8,405 bases of DNA from the NCBI GenBank assembly GCA_021821235.1, contig JAKACS010000110.1:1-8405 (forward strand), given 5' to 3'. Under the pieces are notes generated by a model, which worked only from the letters and a program-made list of their open reading frames with translations, had not been told where the DNA came from and ran no database searches. This document shows positions 1 through 6,370 of this stretch, in pieces. The translations under genes and the position numbers were made by a program. The stretch is from Bacillota bacterium (GTDB taxonomy: Bacteria; Bacillota; Bacilli; Bacillales_B; DSM-18226). Numbering within the stretch: position 1 is the first letter of the stretch; each line of letters opens with the position of its first letter.

Positions 1-270
1 TGGGCTCGTTTCTCGCTTCTTTTCCTCCAATGCCACTGGATCTGACTGTTTTGGCTGTCTTCGTTCCTGCACTTTCGCCTCATCTGGAATAATCGGAAAG
101 CGAAATTTTCCTTTCGGGTATTGATACGTAATTCGGGCATCCATTTCCTTATTCTGATGCTCCTGATTTAAAAATTGACTCTCAATTTGACCTTGAACAA
201 ATTCATCTTCCACTTCATATGCCTGCTCATTTTTCCTAAACAGCTGAAAAAAGGTTTGTATCCAACTCAA
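1..270 (-). CDS. sftA: DNA translocase SftA (YtpS), N-terminal part only
   Basis: This is the first 90 codons of a minus-strand gene that runs out of the window at base 1. The peptide starts MSWIQTFFQLFRKNEQAYEV and contains MDARITYQYPKGKFRFPIIP, which I recognise as the N-terminal region of Bacillus SftA, followed by a charged, Lys/Glu/Arg-rich linker. In B. subtilis SftA is a soluble FtsK/SpoIIIE-type ATPase of about 950 residues that associates with the division septum and helps clear DNA from it. The motor domain is outside the window, so the call rests on the N-terminus and on synteny. The start is TTG at 268-270, preceded by AAAGAGTGAT as ribosome binding site. No membrane segment is visible, as expected for SftA rather than SpoIIIE. 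Confidence 0.8.
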   Translation of the reverse strand, partial: MSWIQTFFQLFRKNEQAYEVEDEFVQGQIESQFLNQEHQNKEMDARITYQYPKGKFRFPIIPDEAKVQERRQPKQSDPVALEEKKRETSP

Positions 271-305
271 AAACGATCACTCTTTCTACCATCATCTATC
301 ATTCT

Positions 306-336
306 ATTTTAGCAGTATTTGCGAAAAATTCGACAA
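306..336 (-). promoter_or_regulatory. Possible sigma-A promoter for sftA
   Basis: On the minus strand a TAAAAT -10 box (306-311) is preceded after 19 bases by TTGTCG (331-336). The spacing is long and the -35 box weak. It sits between the ytpQ terminator and the sftA start, where a promoter is needed if that terminator works. Confidence 0.3.
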
Positions 337-395
337 AAAATCGAAGAATAGGACATTTTATATACAATTTGGTTGAAAATTCCTTTTTAAAAGAT

Positions 396-420
396 AAGAG
401 ACCGTTTTAGACGGTCTCTT
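396..420 (-). terminator. Intrinsic terminator downstream of ytpQ
   Basis: A perfect 10-bp inverted repeat, AAGAGACCGT (396-405) and ACGGTCTCTT (411-420), has a 5-base loop and on the minus strand is followed by ATCTTTT. It lies just past the ytpQ stop codon and should separate ytpQ from sftA transcription. Confidence 0.8.
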
Positions 421-431
421 GATGGAAACGT

Positions 432-1229
432 TTATTTTCGCCGTTTTCCTAAAATAAATATAGGCTCCAATTCGCCGTTTTCATATACGAACGATAAGGC
501 AGTAATTGGTACATGGCCGCTAGCAAAGAAGCTCATTGTCATCTGTGCCAGCACATCATAGCCGGTTTGATTACGGATATCTGCAATAATCAGCACATCT
601 TGATGAGGGACTGCAACCAGCATTTCCCCGGTGATCCTTTTTTTGAAATCATTTAAGAAACCTTTGTTTAAAATCCGGCTTGCATCATATCCGTCATTCG
701 TGTTGAGAAAATAAAACAGATTCCCGGCAACATGGTCCTCTTTTACGGGAGTCGGCAGTGATCTCGCATTAAATAAGGCTATTTCTTTCACCCTACTCGC
801 TGACCATTCCTCTCTTTCAAGCATGGTGAAATCAAGTAACCGGTAGGTCTTACCCATGTCCAAGGCATAGAAAATTCTTGTTTCCGCCGTATGTTCATCA
901 AAAAGGAACGCCACGCCTTCGTTTGTTTCTGTGGGAAAAGAGGTAGACCGGATAACCGGATAAATATTTTTTTCATACCCTAAAAACTTGATTTGACTAT
1001 CCATGGCTCGAAGCCCTTCTTCAACGTAATACACGACTTCGTTAATGGCTTTTTCTTTTTCGGTATGCCATTTTGCTGCGATGTCGGCCACAGAAATGGT
1101 AATTCCTTTGCCGTTTGATTTATTTTCAATACGGAGCTGCTCTTTTTCTCTGTCGTATCGAATGGTTCGCTCATCAGATGCCAAGCGTCTCTCGAGCTCC
1201 TTTTTCATTTTCAAACTATCCATCTTCAC
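432..1229 (-). CDS. ytpQ: DUF1444 family protein YtpQ
   Basis: The gene encodes 265 residues of unknown biochemical function, close to the length of B. subtilis YtpQ, and sits between ytpP and sftA as expected. It looks like a soluble cytoplasmic protein: there is no signal peptide or membrane helix, the N-terminus is charged ([20 protein letters not shown]) and the C-terminus ends FILGKRRK. No catalytic motif is evident to me. The start is GTG at 1227-1229, seven bases after a GGAGG ribosome binding site; an in-frame ATG two codons later lies 13 bases from that site and is less well placed. In B. subtilis the next gene would be ytpR, but here a terminator and then sftA follow directly. Confidence 0.85.
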   Translation of the reverse strand: MKMDSLKMKKELERRLASDERTIRYDREKEQLRIENKSNGKGITISVADIAAKWHTEKEKAINEVVYYVEEGLRAMDSQIKFLGYEKNIYPVIRSTSFPTETNEGVAFLFDEHTAETRIFYALDMGKTYRLLDFTMLEREEWSASRVKEIALFNARSLPTPVKEDHVAGNLFYFLNTNDGYDASRILNKGFLNDFKKRITGEMLVAVPHQDVLIIADIRNQTGYDVLAQMTMSFFASGHVPITALSFVYENGELEPIFILGKRRK

Positions 1230-1263
1230 ATTCTTCCCTCCAATCGTTTCAATGTAAACAAAA

Positions 1264-1288
1264 TCTCCACCTCATGATGAGATGGAGA
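1264..1288 (-). terminator. Hairpin with T-rich tail between ytpP and ytpQ
   Basis: Arms TCTCCA (1264-1269) and TGGAGA (1283-1288) enclose an inner CTC/GAG pairing. On the minus strand the stem is followed by TTTTGTTT. It lies just after the ytpP stop codon and before the ytpQ ribosome binding site, so it may end ytpP transcripts or attenuate ytpQ. Confidence 0.5.
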
Positions 1289-1300
1289 GGTTATGGTCCG

Positions 1301-1618
1301 TTATTTTTTTAATCCGGAAATAAAGTTTTCAACTTCATCCTGTGTTTTCCGGTCTTTGCTGACAAAACGGCCAAGCTCTTTCCCGTTTTCATAGCCAATA
1401 AAGCTTGGTATCCCGTACACATCCAGCTGTTGGCATAGGTCGATATACTCATCACGATCGATGTGAACAAACGTAAATTCAGGAAATTTCACTTCAATTT
1501 CCGGCATAAACGGTTCAATAAAGCGGCAATCCGGGCACCATACTGCCGAAAACATGAAAATCGTTTTTCCCCCATTGCGTAAATCTTCAAACTGTTCGAT
1601 TGATTCTAAGTGTTTCAT
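1301..1618 (-). CDS. ytpP: Thioredoxin-like protein YtpP
   Basis: This 105-residue protein has a single thioredoxin fold. The redox motif is WCPDC (Cys28 and Cys31), and the cis-proline loop is GIPSF (Pro71), both correctly placed. The CPDC active site differs from the CGPC of classical thioredoxin and is what I expect for YtpP. The role is cytoplasmic thiol-disulphide exchange; a staphylococcal homologue has been linked to low-molecular-weight thiol chemistry, but the partner here cannot be read from sequence. The start ATG at 1616-1618 is preceded by a G-rich GGGGGG ribosome binding site about nine bases upstream. It is followed by ytpQ on the same strand with a hairpin between them. Confidence 0.9.
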   Translation of the reverse strand: MKHLESIEQFEDLRNGGKTIFMFSAVWCPDCRFIEPFMPEIEVKFPEFTFVHIDRDEYIDLCQQLDVYGIPSFIGYENGKELGRFVSKDRKTQDEVENFISGLKK

Positions 1619-1661
1619 CTATAAAAGCCCCCCATATCGTATTAGACCCGTACTTCCATAA

Positions 1662-1700
1662 AAATGATAACAAGGGATGCCCTCATTCGTCCAATCATTT
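1662..1700 (-). terminator. Possible terminator downstream of the lipoprotein gene
   Basis: Read on the minus strand, AAATGAT pairs with ATCATTT, and inside this AATGAGGG pairs with CCCTTGTT (two G-U pairs) around a 3-base loop; one 6-base bulge remains on the left. A short T run follows. It lies immediately past the lipoprotein stop codon. The bulge makes it less certain than the others. Confidence 0.4.
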
Positions 1701-1704
1701 GCAA

Positions 1705-2226
1705 TCATTTCTGTCCTGCCAATTTTAGTGAGTGGATGATTCGCATCATTGTTGTTGCCTCTTCTTTCAAATTTGCATTGTTTGTTTCGGTCGTTAGTTT
1801 GGATCCGCCAATTCCGACGGTCAGTTCATTGAGATCGTCTTTGATTGGCGCAATTAACACATAGCCAAGTTTGTTTTGACTTGTGAATTTTTCGTTTGCA
1901 GCAAGCTTTTTGTTTTGGGCAAGTGAGGCTTTGTACACAACGTCACTCGTAAGCTTTTCTTTCGGGTTGACAAACAGAATATACGTTTTTGTACCACTTT
2001 TCAAAATTACATTGTTCGGTGATTTCGACGTTATGTTAAAACCAAATGGAAGGTAAAACTCCACTCCGCCACTATTTTGGTTAGGTTTTCGTGGTTGTTC
2101 CGTTAAAATGGATTTTGCTGCTTTTACTGCTTTAGCACTTTCTTTCTTAACAGATGGACTGGAACAGGCTCCGAGCGCCAGCATCAGGATCAGCGCAAGC
2201 AACACTAGTTTGAAAGGTTTTCTCAT
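1705..2226 (-). CDS. Small secreted lipoprotein of unknown function
   Basis: The gene encodes 173 residues. A basic N-terminus (MRKPFK) is followed by a hydrophobic stretch and the lipobox LGAC with Cys21, so a lipidated protein anchored to the outer face of the membrane is expected. After a Lys/Ser/Pro/Asn-rich linker the mature part is a single soluble domain from about residue 55 (GGVEFYLPFGFNI) to the end. I do not recognise the family and assign no function. Two adjacent ATG codons are possible; the second (2224-2226) is five bases from the GGAGG site and the first only two, so I prefer the second. A good promoter lies upstream and a possible terminator downstream, which suggests a transcription unit of its own. 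Confidence 0.8.
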   Translation of the reverse strand: MRKPFKLVLLALILMLALGACSSPSVKKESAKAVKAAKSILTEQPRKPNQNSGGVEFYLPFGFNITSKSPNNVILKSGTKTYILFVNPKEKLTSDVVYKASLAQNKKLAANEKFTSQNKLGYVLIAPIKDDLNELTVGIGGSKLTTETNNANLKEEATTMMRIIHSLKLAGQK

Positions 2227-2261
2227 CATTTCCTCCTTAGCAGTTCGTATTTCCTATGTCT

Positions 2262-2291
2262 ATCATACCTGTTTCCCCGATTCGCTGACAA
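2262..2291 (-). promoter_or_regulatory. Sigma-A-type promoter for the lipoprotein gene
   Basis: On the minus strand TTGTCA (2286-2291) and TATGAT (2262-2267) are separated by 18 bases, each matching consensus at five of six positions. The leader to the start codon would be about 30 bases. The -35 box lies within a 15-base palindrome at 2287-2301. Confidence 0.6.
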
Positions 2292-2324
2292 CGCACTTGT
2301 CGAATGTTCGTGTCGAAAAATGAC

Positions 2325-2855
2325 TCAATGCTTTTCCACCATGGTTAATTTGTATTCATATTGGCCGACAAGCATGCCCATGATGTGGGTAAACATTTCA
2401 GCCCGGCTGATTTTCCCATTTGTAAAAATGCCAATCGCTCCTTCCGTTTTGCGGACATTTTGTTTTTTCGCATAATCGTCCATAACCGGTCCAAGTTCTT
2501 CGCCCGCTCTTAAGCGATTAGCAATCTCGACAGGAAGAAGCACCCGCGCTCCCCCGGCAATAAAGGGATCAAACTCTGTTGTCACAAGGGCACCCCAATT
2601 GCACAAAATTAAGCCTTGTCTTGTTTCTTGTACACCGCCTTCAAGACCGATCCCGATATCCCCCTCTCCGCTCTTTAACGCGTTTTTTGCCCGATTGATC
2701 GCTCCTTGAATTGTTTCTTCATCGGAAAAAGGCTGCTCGCTGACACCTGATGGAATATCAAGTGAAATAAACTCAGCCTTGGCTGTTTGAAAGACATTTT
2801 GAACCGCTAGAATTTTTGCCGGATTTTTTGAACCAATTATAATTTTCATTGTCAT
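2325..2855 (-). CDS. DUF84 family (YjjX-like) non-canonical purine NTP phosphatase
   Basis: The gene encodes 176 residues. The N-terminal KIIIGSKNPAK is the nucleotide-binding opening of the inosine/xanthosine triphosphatase superfamily. Further family signatures are SGVSEQPFSDEET (from about residue 36), GIGLEGGV (68-75) and KTEGAIGIFTNGKISRAE (136-153). Related enzymes (YjjX) hydrolyse ITP and XTP, keeping deaminated purines out of nucleic acids; activity of this Gram-positive branch is inferred. Start choice: the frame is open upstream to 2978 but that part overlaps ytoP and the spacer hairpin. An AGGAG site ends five bases before ATG 2853-2855, while ATG 2847-2849 (giving MKIIIG) is 11 bases away and also possible. 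It follows ytoP on the same strand after an 82-base gap. Confidence 0.85.
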   Translation of the reverse strand: MTMKIIIGSKNPAKILAVQNVFQTAKAEFISLDIPSGVSEQPFSDEETIQGAINRAKNALKSGEGDIGIGLEGGVQETRQGLILCNWGALVTTEFDPFIAGGARVLLPVEIANRLRAGEELGPVMDDYAKKQNVRKTEGAIGIFTNGKISRAEMFTHIMGMLVGQYEYKLTMVEKH

Positions 2856-2880
2856 CATCACTCCTATTTTTCCCATAGCG

Positions 2881-2913
2881 AAAAGGAGGCATACCCTAAA
2901 GCAGCCTCCTTTT
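2881..2913 (-). terminator. Perfect 10-bp hairpin between ytoP and the DUF84 gene
   Basis: Arms AAAAGGAGGC (2881-2890) and GCCTCCTTTT (2904-2913) are fully complementary with a 13-base loop. On the minus strand the tail is only TTTTCGC, so it may be a weak terminator for ytoP. The 3' arm contains CTCCT, which can also pair with the AGGAG ribosome binding site of the next gene. Confidence 0.5.
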
Positions 2914-2937
2914 CCCGGATCTTTATCGGTTTGAACC

Positions 2938-4005
2938 TTAGCTGTTTGCTTTAATCGTATCGATTGTTGTTTGATCACAAGCTTTCACAAGTTTAATTAG
3001 CAATTCTTTTGCTGCGGCATAGTCATCGATATGGACGATGGAAGCATGTGTATGAATATAGCGTGAACAAATCCCAATCACCGCGCTTGGAACACCTTGA
3101 TTTGATAGGTGAACCCTCCCTGCATCCGTTCCGCCTTGTGAAACAAAGTATTGATAAGGGATTTTATTCGTTTCAGCCGTATCCAGAACAAATTCCCGCA
3201 TACCGCGATGTGTGACCATCGAACGATCCAGGATGCGCAAAAGCGTACCTTTTCCAAGTTGTCCAAACTCTGTTTTTTTTCCAGACATATCGTTAGCAGG
3301 GCTCGCATCAAGTGCAAAGAAAATATCAGGCTTGATCAAATTTGCTGCTGTTTGCGCGCCACGCAAGCCTACTTCTTCCTGTACCGTTGCACCGGAATAA
3401 AGGGTGTTCGGCAATGTCTCATCTTTAACTTCCTGCAAAAGCTCAATGGCAAGGCCGCACCCGTAGCGGTTATCCCATGCCTTTGCCATGATTTTCTTTC
3501 CGTTTGCCATTGGAGTGAACGGACAGATCGGCAAGATGGGTTGACCCGGCTTTATGCCGATCCGTTCAGCATCATTCCGGTCATCGGCACCAATATCGAT
3601 CAGCATATTCTTGATCTCCATTGGTTTATTTCGCTTTGCCTCATCCAATAAATGCGGAGGAATCGAAGCAATGACACCAATAACGGGGCCATTTTTAGTA
3701 ATAATCTGCACGCGCTGGGCAAGCAATACTTGACTCCACCAGCCACCCAATGGTTGAAACCGCAGCATGCCATTATCAGTGATGGAGGTGACCATAAAAC
3801 CAACTTCATCCATATGTCCTGCGACCATAACGGTCGGACCATTCCCTTTCTTCACCCCAAAAACACTACCAAGTTTATCTTGAACAAGTTCATCTGCATA
3901 CTGTGAAAGCTGCTCTTTCATGAACCTTCTGACAGAATGCTCATTTCCCGACGCACCGTTTAATTCTGTTAATGTTTTGAAAAGCTTTAATGTTTGCTCA
4001 TTCAT
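2938..4005 (-). CDS. ytoP: M42 family metallopeptidase YtoP (glutamyl aminopeptidase type)
   Basis: This 355-residue protein is full length for the M42 family, cytoplasmic dinuclear zinc or cobalt aminopeptidases that trim peptides from the N-terminus. All expected landmarks are visible in order: AGHMDEVGF with His64 and Asp66, AWDNRYG with bridging Asp178, [10 protein letters not shown] with catalytic Glu210 and Glu211, ALDAS with Asp233, and RYIHTHAS with His318 or His320 as last metal ligand. No signal peptide is present. It probably feeds amino acids from peptide breakdown; the exact residue preference cannot be read here. The start ATG at 4003-4005 has GGGAG eight bases upstream. It is divergent from ytzB across a gap of about 150 bases; I found no convincing promoter for it. 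Confidence 0.92.
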   Translation of the reverse strand: MNEQTLKLFKTLTELNGASGNEHSVRRFMKEQLSQYADELVQDKLGSVFGVKKGNGPTVMVAGHMDEVGFMVTSITDNGMLRFQPLGGWWSQVLLAQRVQIITKNGPVIGVIASIPPHLLDEAKRNKPMEIKNMLIDIGADDRNDAERIGIKPGQPILPICPFTPMANGKKIMAKAWDNRYGCGLAIELLQEVKDETLPNTLYSGATVQEEVGLRGAQTAANLIKPDIFFALDASPANDMSGKKTEFGQLGKGTLLRILDRSMVTHRGMREFVLDTAETNKIPYQYFVSQGGTDAGRVHLSNQGVPSAVIGICSRYIHTHASIVHIDDYAAAKELLIKLVKACDQTTIDTIKANS

Positions 4006-4088
4006 AAAACTAGCTCCCTTTAGTTTATGTATAGGTTTATTTTACAGAAAGTTCATACCTCCTGCCACTATTTCAATCAGATGATGGT

Positions 4089-4125
4089 TTTAGTATGTTC
4101 TGCTCGCTGAATAAGCTATACTAAA
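4089..4125. promoter_or_regulatory. 8-bp inverted repeat over the probable ytzB -10 box
   Basis: TTTAGTAT (4089-4096) and ATACTAAA (4118-4125) are perfect inverted repeats, 29 bases apart centre to centre. The right arm overlaps TATACT (4117-4122), a plausible plus-strand -10 box for ytzB, though no good -35 box stands at the right distance. An operator is possible but not shown. Confidence 0.35.
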
Positions 4126-4161
4126 GTAAAAAGCAGGAAATGTTTGGAGGTACAAAAAAAA

Positions 4162-4494
4162 GTGAATTGGAAATCATTTATTTATGGTGCTGCCATTGGA
4201 TTGGCGGGTGGGTATGCTGTTAAAGAAATAATCAGTCAAAAAAGAAATGCGGTTCCAGAAAAAGTGCTGGAACATGTAAAAAATGAGTTTAAAAAGAGCG
4301 GATCAATCAGTGGGTCCTGGATTCAAATGGAAGCAGAACCATACGAAAAAGGAATGATCCACTACCAAGTTTATAAAGGCGGCATCACCAAACAAGAAAA
4401 CGGGACAAATGAACAATACGAATTTGTTGCAGACGCCGCAACCGGAACGATCCTTGATGTTCAGCGAATTTCAACACTCAACCCGGTTTCATGA
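4162..4494 (+). CDS. ytzB: Membrane-anchored PepSY-type protein YtzB
   Basis: The gene encodes 110 residues. The N-terminus MNWKSFIYGAAIGLAGGYAV holds one short Gly/Ala-rich hydrophobic segment (about residues 5-20), a likely membrane anchor. The remainder is a single PepSY-like domain, with HYQVYKGGI near residue 67 and the typical closing YEFVADAATGTILDVQR (86-102). PepSY domains often act as inhibitory or folding modules of peptidases; no partner is evident, although a peptidase gene (ytoP) is divergent from it. The start is GTG at 4162-4164, 11 bases after GGAGG (4146-4150). A TTG at 4144 would extend the frame by six codons but it overlaps the ribosome binding site itself, so I reject it. 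The stop codon lies in the loop of the terminator. Confidence 0.82.
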   Translation: MNWKSFIYGAAIGLAGGYAVKEIISQKRNAVPEKVLEHVKNEFKKSGSISGSWIQMEAEPYEKGMIHYQVYKGGITKQENGTNEQYEFVADAATGTILDVQRISTLNPVS

Positions 4495-4511
4495 TTAAAA
4501 CCGGGTTTTTT
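4480..4511 (+). terminator. Intrinsic terminator of ytzB overlapping its stop codon
   Basis: AACCCGGTTT (4480-4489) pairs perfectly with AAACCGGGTT (4498-4507), followed by TTTT. The last codons of ytzB (Asn-Pro-Val) are in the 5' arm and the TGA stop (4492-4494) is in the loop. Confidence 0.88.
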
Positions 4512-4545
4512 CATTACCGTCTATGATGAATTTCTCGATAAACTC

Positions 4546-5391
4546 TCACCGCTCCCTCTTAATGCTATCTTCGATCATTTTCCCGTCCTCACTCCACTTC
4601 ATTGCCCGGTAATACGCATCATGGTAAAAAATGAACCAGGCATTTTTTTTTAGGCCGAACGACAGCCATTTTTGCTTCGCTGCAATCGAATCCATCGGAT
4701 AATCATCATAGGCTAAAACCCAAAGAACATTTTGATGAGCATGTGTCGGCATAATATCCGCCATATGAAGGACAGTCTCATCACCGTCTTCGATGGCTAA
4801 AATGCTATGACCATTGCTATGACCGCCCGTATGAACCAATTTTAGCGGTCCAAAAGTCCATTCCCTCTCAAAAGTTGTAACTTGGCCGGCAATTGCTTCC
4901 CAATTTTCTTTCCAATATGTATTTTGAGAGCGAATATTTGGTTCACGCATCTCGTCCCATTCGATTTTTGAGGTGATAATCTTAGCATTGGGAAATACCG
5001 ATGAGTAACTGCCATCGTCTTCAAGTTGGGTCAACCCGCAGGCATGGTCGAAATGAAGATGTGTCATCAACACATAATCAATATCTTCCACCGTTAACCC
5101 AAGCTGCGCCAAAGACTCCACGATCTCCGCTTCCTTCGTAACCCCATAGTTCCGCTTTTGCTTTTCCGTTAATTTGCCCTTGCCAATTCCCGATTCCAAT
5201 AAAAAATTTTTGCCAGCAGTTTGAATCAATATCGGATCTGTCGGCAGCTCAATTTGATTTTTCTCATTGCACGGATACTTTTTCTCCCATAGCGGCTTTG
5301 GAACAACCCCAAACATCGCACCGCCATCCAGATTTGTCACCCCGCCAGACAGCCATGTCAACGAAACTCCCCCAATTTTAAGCGCTTCCAT
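4546..5391 (-). CDS. ytnP: Metallo-beta-lactamase-fold lactonase YtnP
   Basis: This 281-residue protein has the length I recall for B. subtilis YtnP. The metal-binding signature HLHFDHACG gives His111, His113, Asp115 and His116; further ligands are His187 or His191 in HTGGHSNGH, Asp212 in HMADIMPTH, and His257 in YHDAYY. This is the AHL-lactonase branch of the superfamily. The B. subtilis homologue is described as a quorum-quenching lactonase active against a Streptomyces signalling molecule; the natural substrate here is inferred. No signal peptide is seen. The frame is open to ATG 5409, but the GGGGGAGG ribosome binding site lies inside that extension, eight bases before ATG 5389-5391, which is therefore the start. 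No clear terminator follows. Confidence 0.9.
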   Translation of the reverse strand: MEALKIGGVSLTWLSGGVTNLDGGAMFGVVPKPLWEKKYPCNEKNQIELPTDPILIQTAGKNFLLESGIGKGKLTEKQKRNYGVTKEAEIVESLAQLGLTVEDIDYVLMTHLHFDHACGLTQLEDDGSYSSVFPNAKIITSKIEWDEMREPNIRSQNTYWKENWEAIAGQVTTFEREWTFGPLKLVHTGGHSNGHSILAIEDGDETVLHMADIMPTHAHQNVLWVLAYDDYPMDSIAAKQKWLSFGLKKNAWFIFYHDAYYRAMKWSEDGKMIEDSIKRER

Positions 5392-5421
5392 TTTTTCTTC
5401 CTCCCCCATGTACTTTTTTTC

Positions 5422-5450
5422 ATTTTACCATCGGAGCATCTAAAAAGAAA
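5422..5450 (-). promoter_or_regulatory. Extended -10 promoter for ytnP
   Basis: On the minus strand TGGTAAAAT (5422-5430) is an extended -10 element (TGnTAAAAT); the -35 position (5445-5450, TTTCTT) is poor and overlaps the trmB terminator tail. The predicted start of transcription is near 5415, about 25 bases before the chosen ytnP start codon. Confidence 0.5.
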
Positions 5451-5480
5451 AGACCAGCCCCTTATTGGAACCAGCCTTTT
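5448..5480 (-). terminator. Intrinsic terminator of trmB
   Basis: On the minus strand AAAAGGCTGGTTCC pairs with GGGGCTGGTCTTTT over 14 positions, several of them G-U, around a 5-base loop, followed by CTTTTT. It begins eight bases past the trmB stop codon. Because of the G-U pairs the stem is strong only on the minus strand, which fits its orientation. Confidence 0.7.
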
Positions 5481-5487
5481 TAATCGA

Positions 5488-6126
5488 TTAATGGAACTGC
5501 ACTTCACAGCGGTAAATTCGATTGCCTTTTTCGGAAAATTTCTGTTCGTACTCGGTCATAATATTGCCTTCAAAATGGCTATTGTGGAGATCAAGGCTAA
5601 TATCCTTCAGCAGTAAGCCGTATGCAGAAAAACTCATTAAGGAGTATTCAAACAAGCCTTGATTATCGGTTTTAAAGTGAATTTCGCCGCCATTTTTTAA
5701 AATATTCTCGTACATTTTTAAATATGTTTTATACGTTAGCCGTCTTTTCTCATGCCGGGACTTTGGCCACGGGTCGGAAAAGTTTAAATAAATACAATCG
5801 ACTTCATTTTTCCCAAAAAACGTTTCCAACTCATTCGCATTCACGTTTAAAAGCTTTACATTTGGCAGGTTGGCTTCAATAACCCGATCCAGTGCGGCAA
5901 CAAGCACACTTTTAGACAGTTCAATACCGATATAGTTGATCTCGGGATGGGCTTTAGCCATTTCGGTAATAAACCGGCCTTTTCCGCTTCCAATTTCAAT
6001 CTGAAGTGGCTGCTGTTTTTCAAAAACCTCCTGCCATTTCCCTTTAAGTGCTTCTGGTTTCGGGATCACAAATTGCGGGTGATGATCTATTTTATCTTGT
6101 GCCCAAGGTTTGTTTCTAAGTCGCAT
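5488..6126 (-). CDS. trmB: tRNA (guanine-N7-)-methyltransferase TrmB
   Basis: The 212-residue product matches bacterial TrmB, which transfers a methyl group from S-adenosylmethionine to N7 of guanine 46 in the tRNA variable loop. The SAM-binding motif is EIGSGKGRF (44-52), acidic post-motif YIGIELSKS is at 65-73, and the family-specific block [16 protein letters not shown] (115-130) is followed by HFKTDN (150-155) and TEYEQKF (191-197), all intact. The chosen start is ATG 6124-6126, seven to eight bases from an AGGAG site and giving the usual MRLRNKPWA; the frame is open 14 codons further upstream, but that part lacks a ribosome binding site and family similarity. It is followed by a terminator and then ytnP. 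Confidence 0.95.
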   Translation of the reverse strand: MRLRNKPWAQDKIDHHPQFVIPKPEALKGKWQEVFEKQQPLQIEIGSGKGRFITEMAKAHPEINYIGIELSKSVLVAALDRVIEANLPNVKLLNVNANELETFFGKNEVDCIYLNFSDPWPKSRHEKRRLTYKTYLKMYENILKNGGEIHFKTDNQGLFEYSLMSFSAYGLLLKDISLDLHNSHFEGNIMTEYEQKFSEKGNRIYRCEVQFH

Positions 6127-6158
6127 GCTGACACTCCTAAATTTTTTACTTGTTACAA

Positions 6159-6187
6159 ACATTATCATTAGACAGGTGGTCTTGCAA
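6159..6187 (-). promoter_or_regulatory. Probable sigma-A promoter for trmB
   Basis: On the minus strand TTGCAA (6182-6187) is followed after 17 bases by TAATGT (6159-6164) preceded by TG at the extended -10 position. The leader to the trmB start would be about 30 bases. Confidence 0.45.
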
Positions 6188-6240
6188 TAGTATTTTCCCC
6201 TGTTTCCACCGTAAGTTGGAATCGGAAGCCACCGATGTAT

Positions 6241-6276
6241 AAATAAAAAAAGAATTCACATCCTATCGGTGAATTC
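6241..6276 (-). terminator. Strong minus-strand terminator between ytzH and trmB
   Basis: GAATTCAC (6252-6259) and GTGAATTC (6269-6276) form a perfect 8-bp stem with a 9-base loop. On the minus strand seven T residues follow at once, then ATTT. On the plus strand the tail CCCTTTTATTTT is weaker. No minus-strand gene lies directly upstream; the nearest is ytmP, whose stop codon is about 370 bases away beyond ytzH. Confidence 0.75.
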
Positions 6277-6286
6277 CCTTTTATTT

Positions 6287-6342
6287 TGGCTATGCTAAAG
6301 AGTAACGTTGCTTCCACACTTCTAATGAATACAGCATAGCCA
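6287..6342. repeat. 10-bp inverted repeat upstream of ytzH
   Basis: TGGCTATGCT (6287-6296) and AGCATAGCCA (6333-6342) are perfect inverted repeats with a 36-base loop that can itself fold weakly around AACGTT. It ends about 30 bases before the ytzH start and could be an operator or a leader RNA structure. No convincing ytzH promoter was found near it. Confidence 0.5.
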
Positions 6343-6370
6343 TTATTTTAAGCAGAAAGGATGTGGTTCC

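Noticed and set aside
329..345. TTCGA/TCGAA inverted repeat upstream of sftA, considered as a LexA-type operator
   Set aside because: It does not fit the Bacillus LexA pattern CGAAC-N4-GTTCG, and such short AT-rich dyads are expected by chance.
1045..1312. Overlapping plus-strand open frames opposite the ytpQ start
   Set aside because: They are antisense shadows of ytpQ and the ytpP-ytpQ terminator, with no ribosome binding site or recognisable domain.
1692..1710. Tandem CAATCATTT repeat at the lipoprotein 3' end
   Set aside because: Only two 9-base copies, one of them in coding sequence; no sign of an array or target-site duplication.
2856..2978. N-terminal extension of the DUF84 protein to 217 residues
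   Set aside because: It reads through the spacer hairpin and overlaps the end of ytoP; family members begin at MKIIIG and a ribosome binding site stands just before that.
3151..3651. A 166-codon open frame on the plus strand inside ytoP
   Set aside because: It is wholly antisense to a well-conserved M42 peptidase with all metal ligands intact; its translation looks like a shadow, rich in Cys, Phe, Ile and Arg with no domain I can recognise.
4144..4161. TTG start extending ytzB by six residues
   Set aside because: The TTG overlaps the GGAGG ribosome binding site, so it cannot be served by it; GTG 4162 begins the familiar MNWKSF sequence.
5392..5409. Upstream ATG extending ytnP by six residues
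   Set aside because: The extension contains the GGGGGAGG ribosome binding site for the downstream ATG, and the shorter form gives 281 residues as expected for YtnP.
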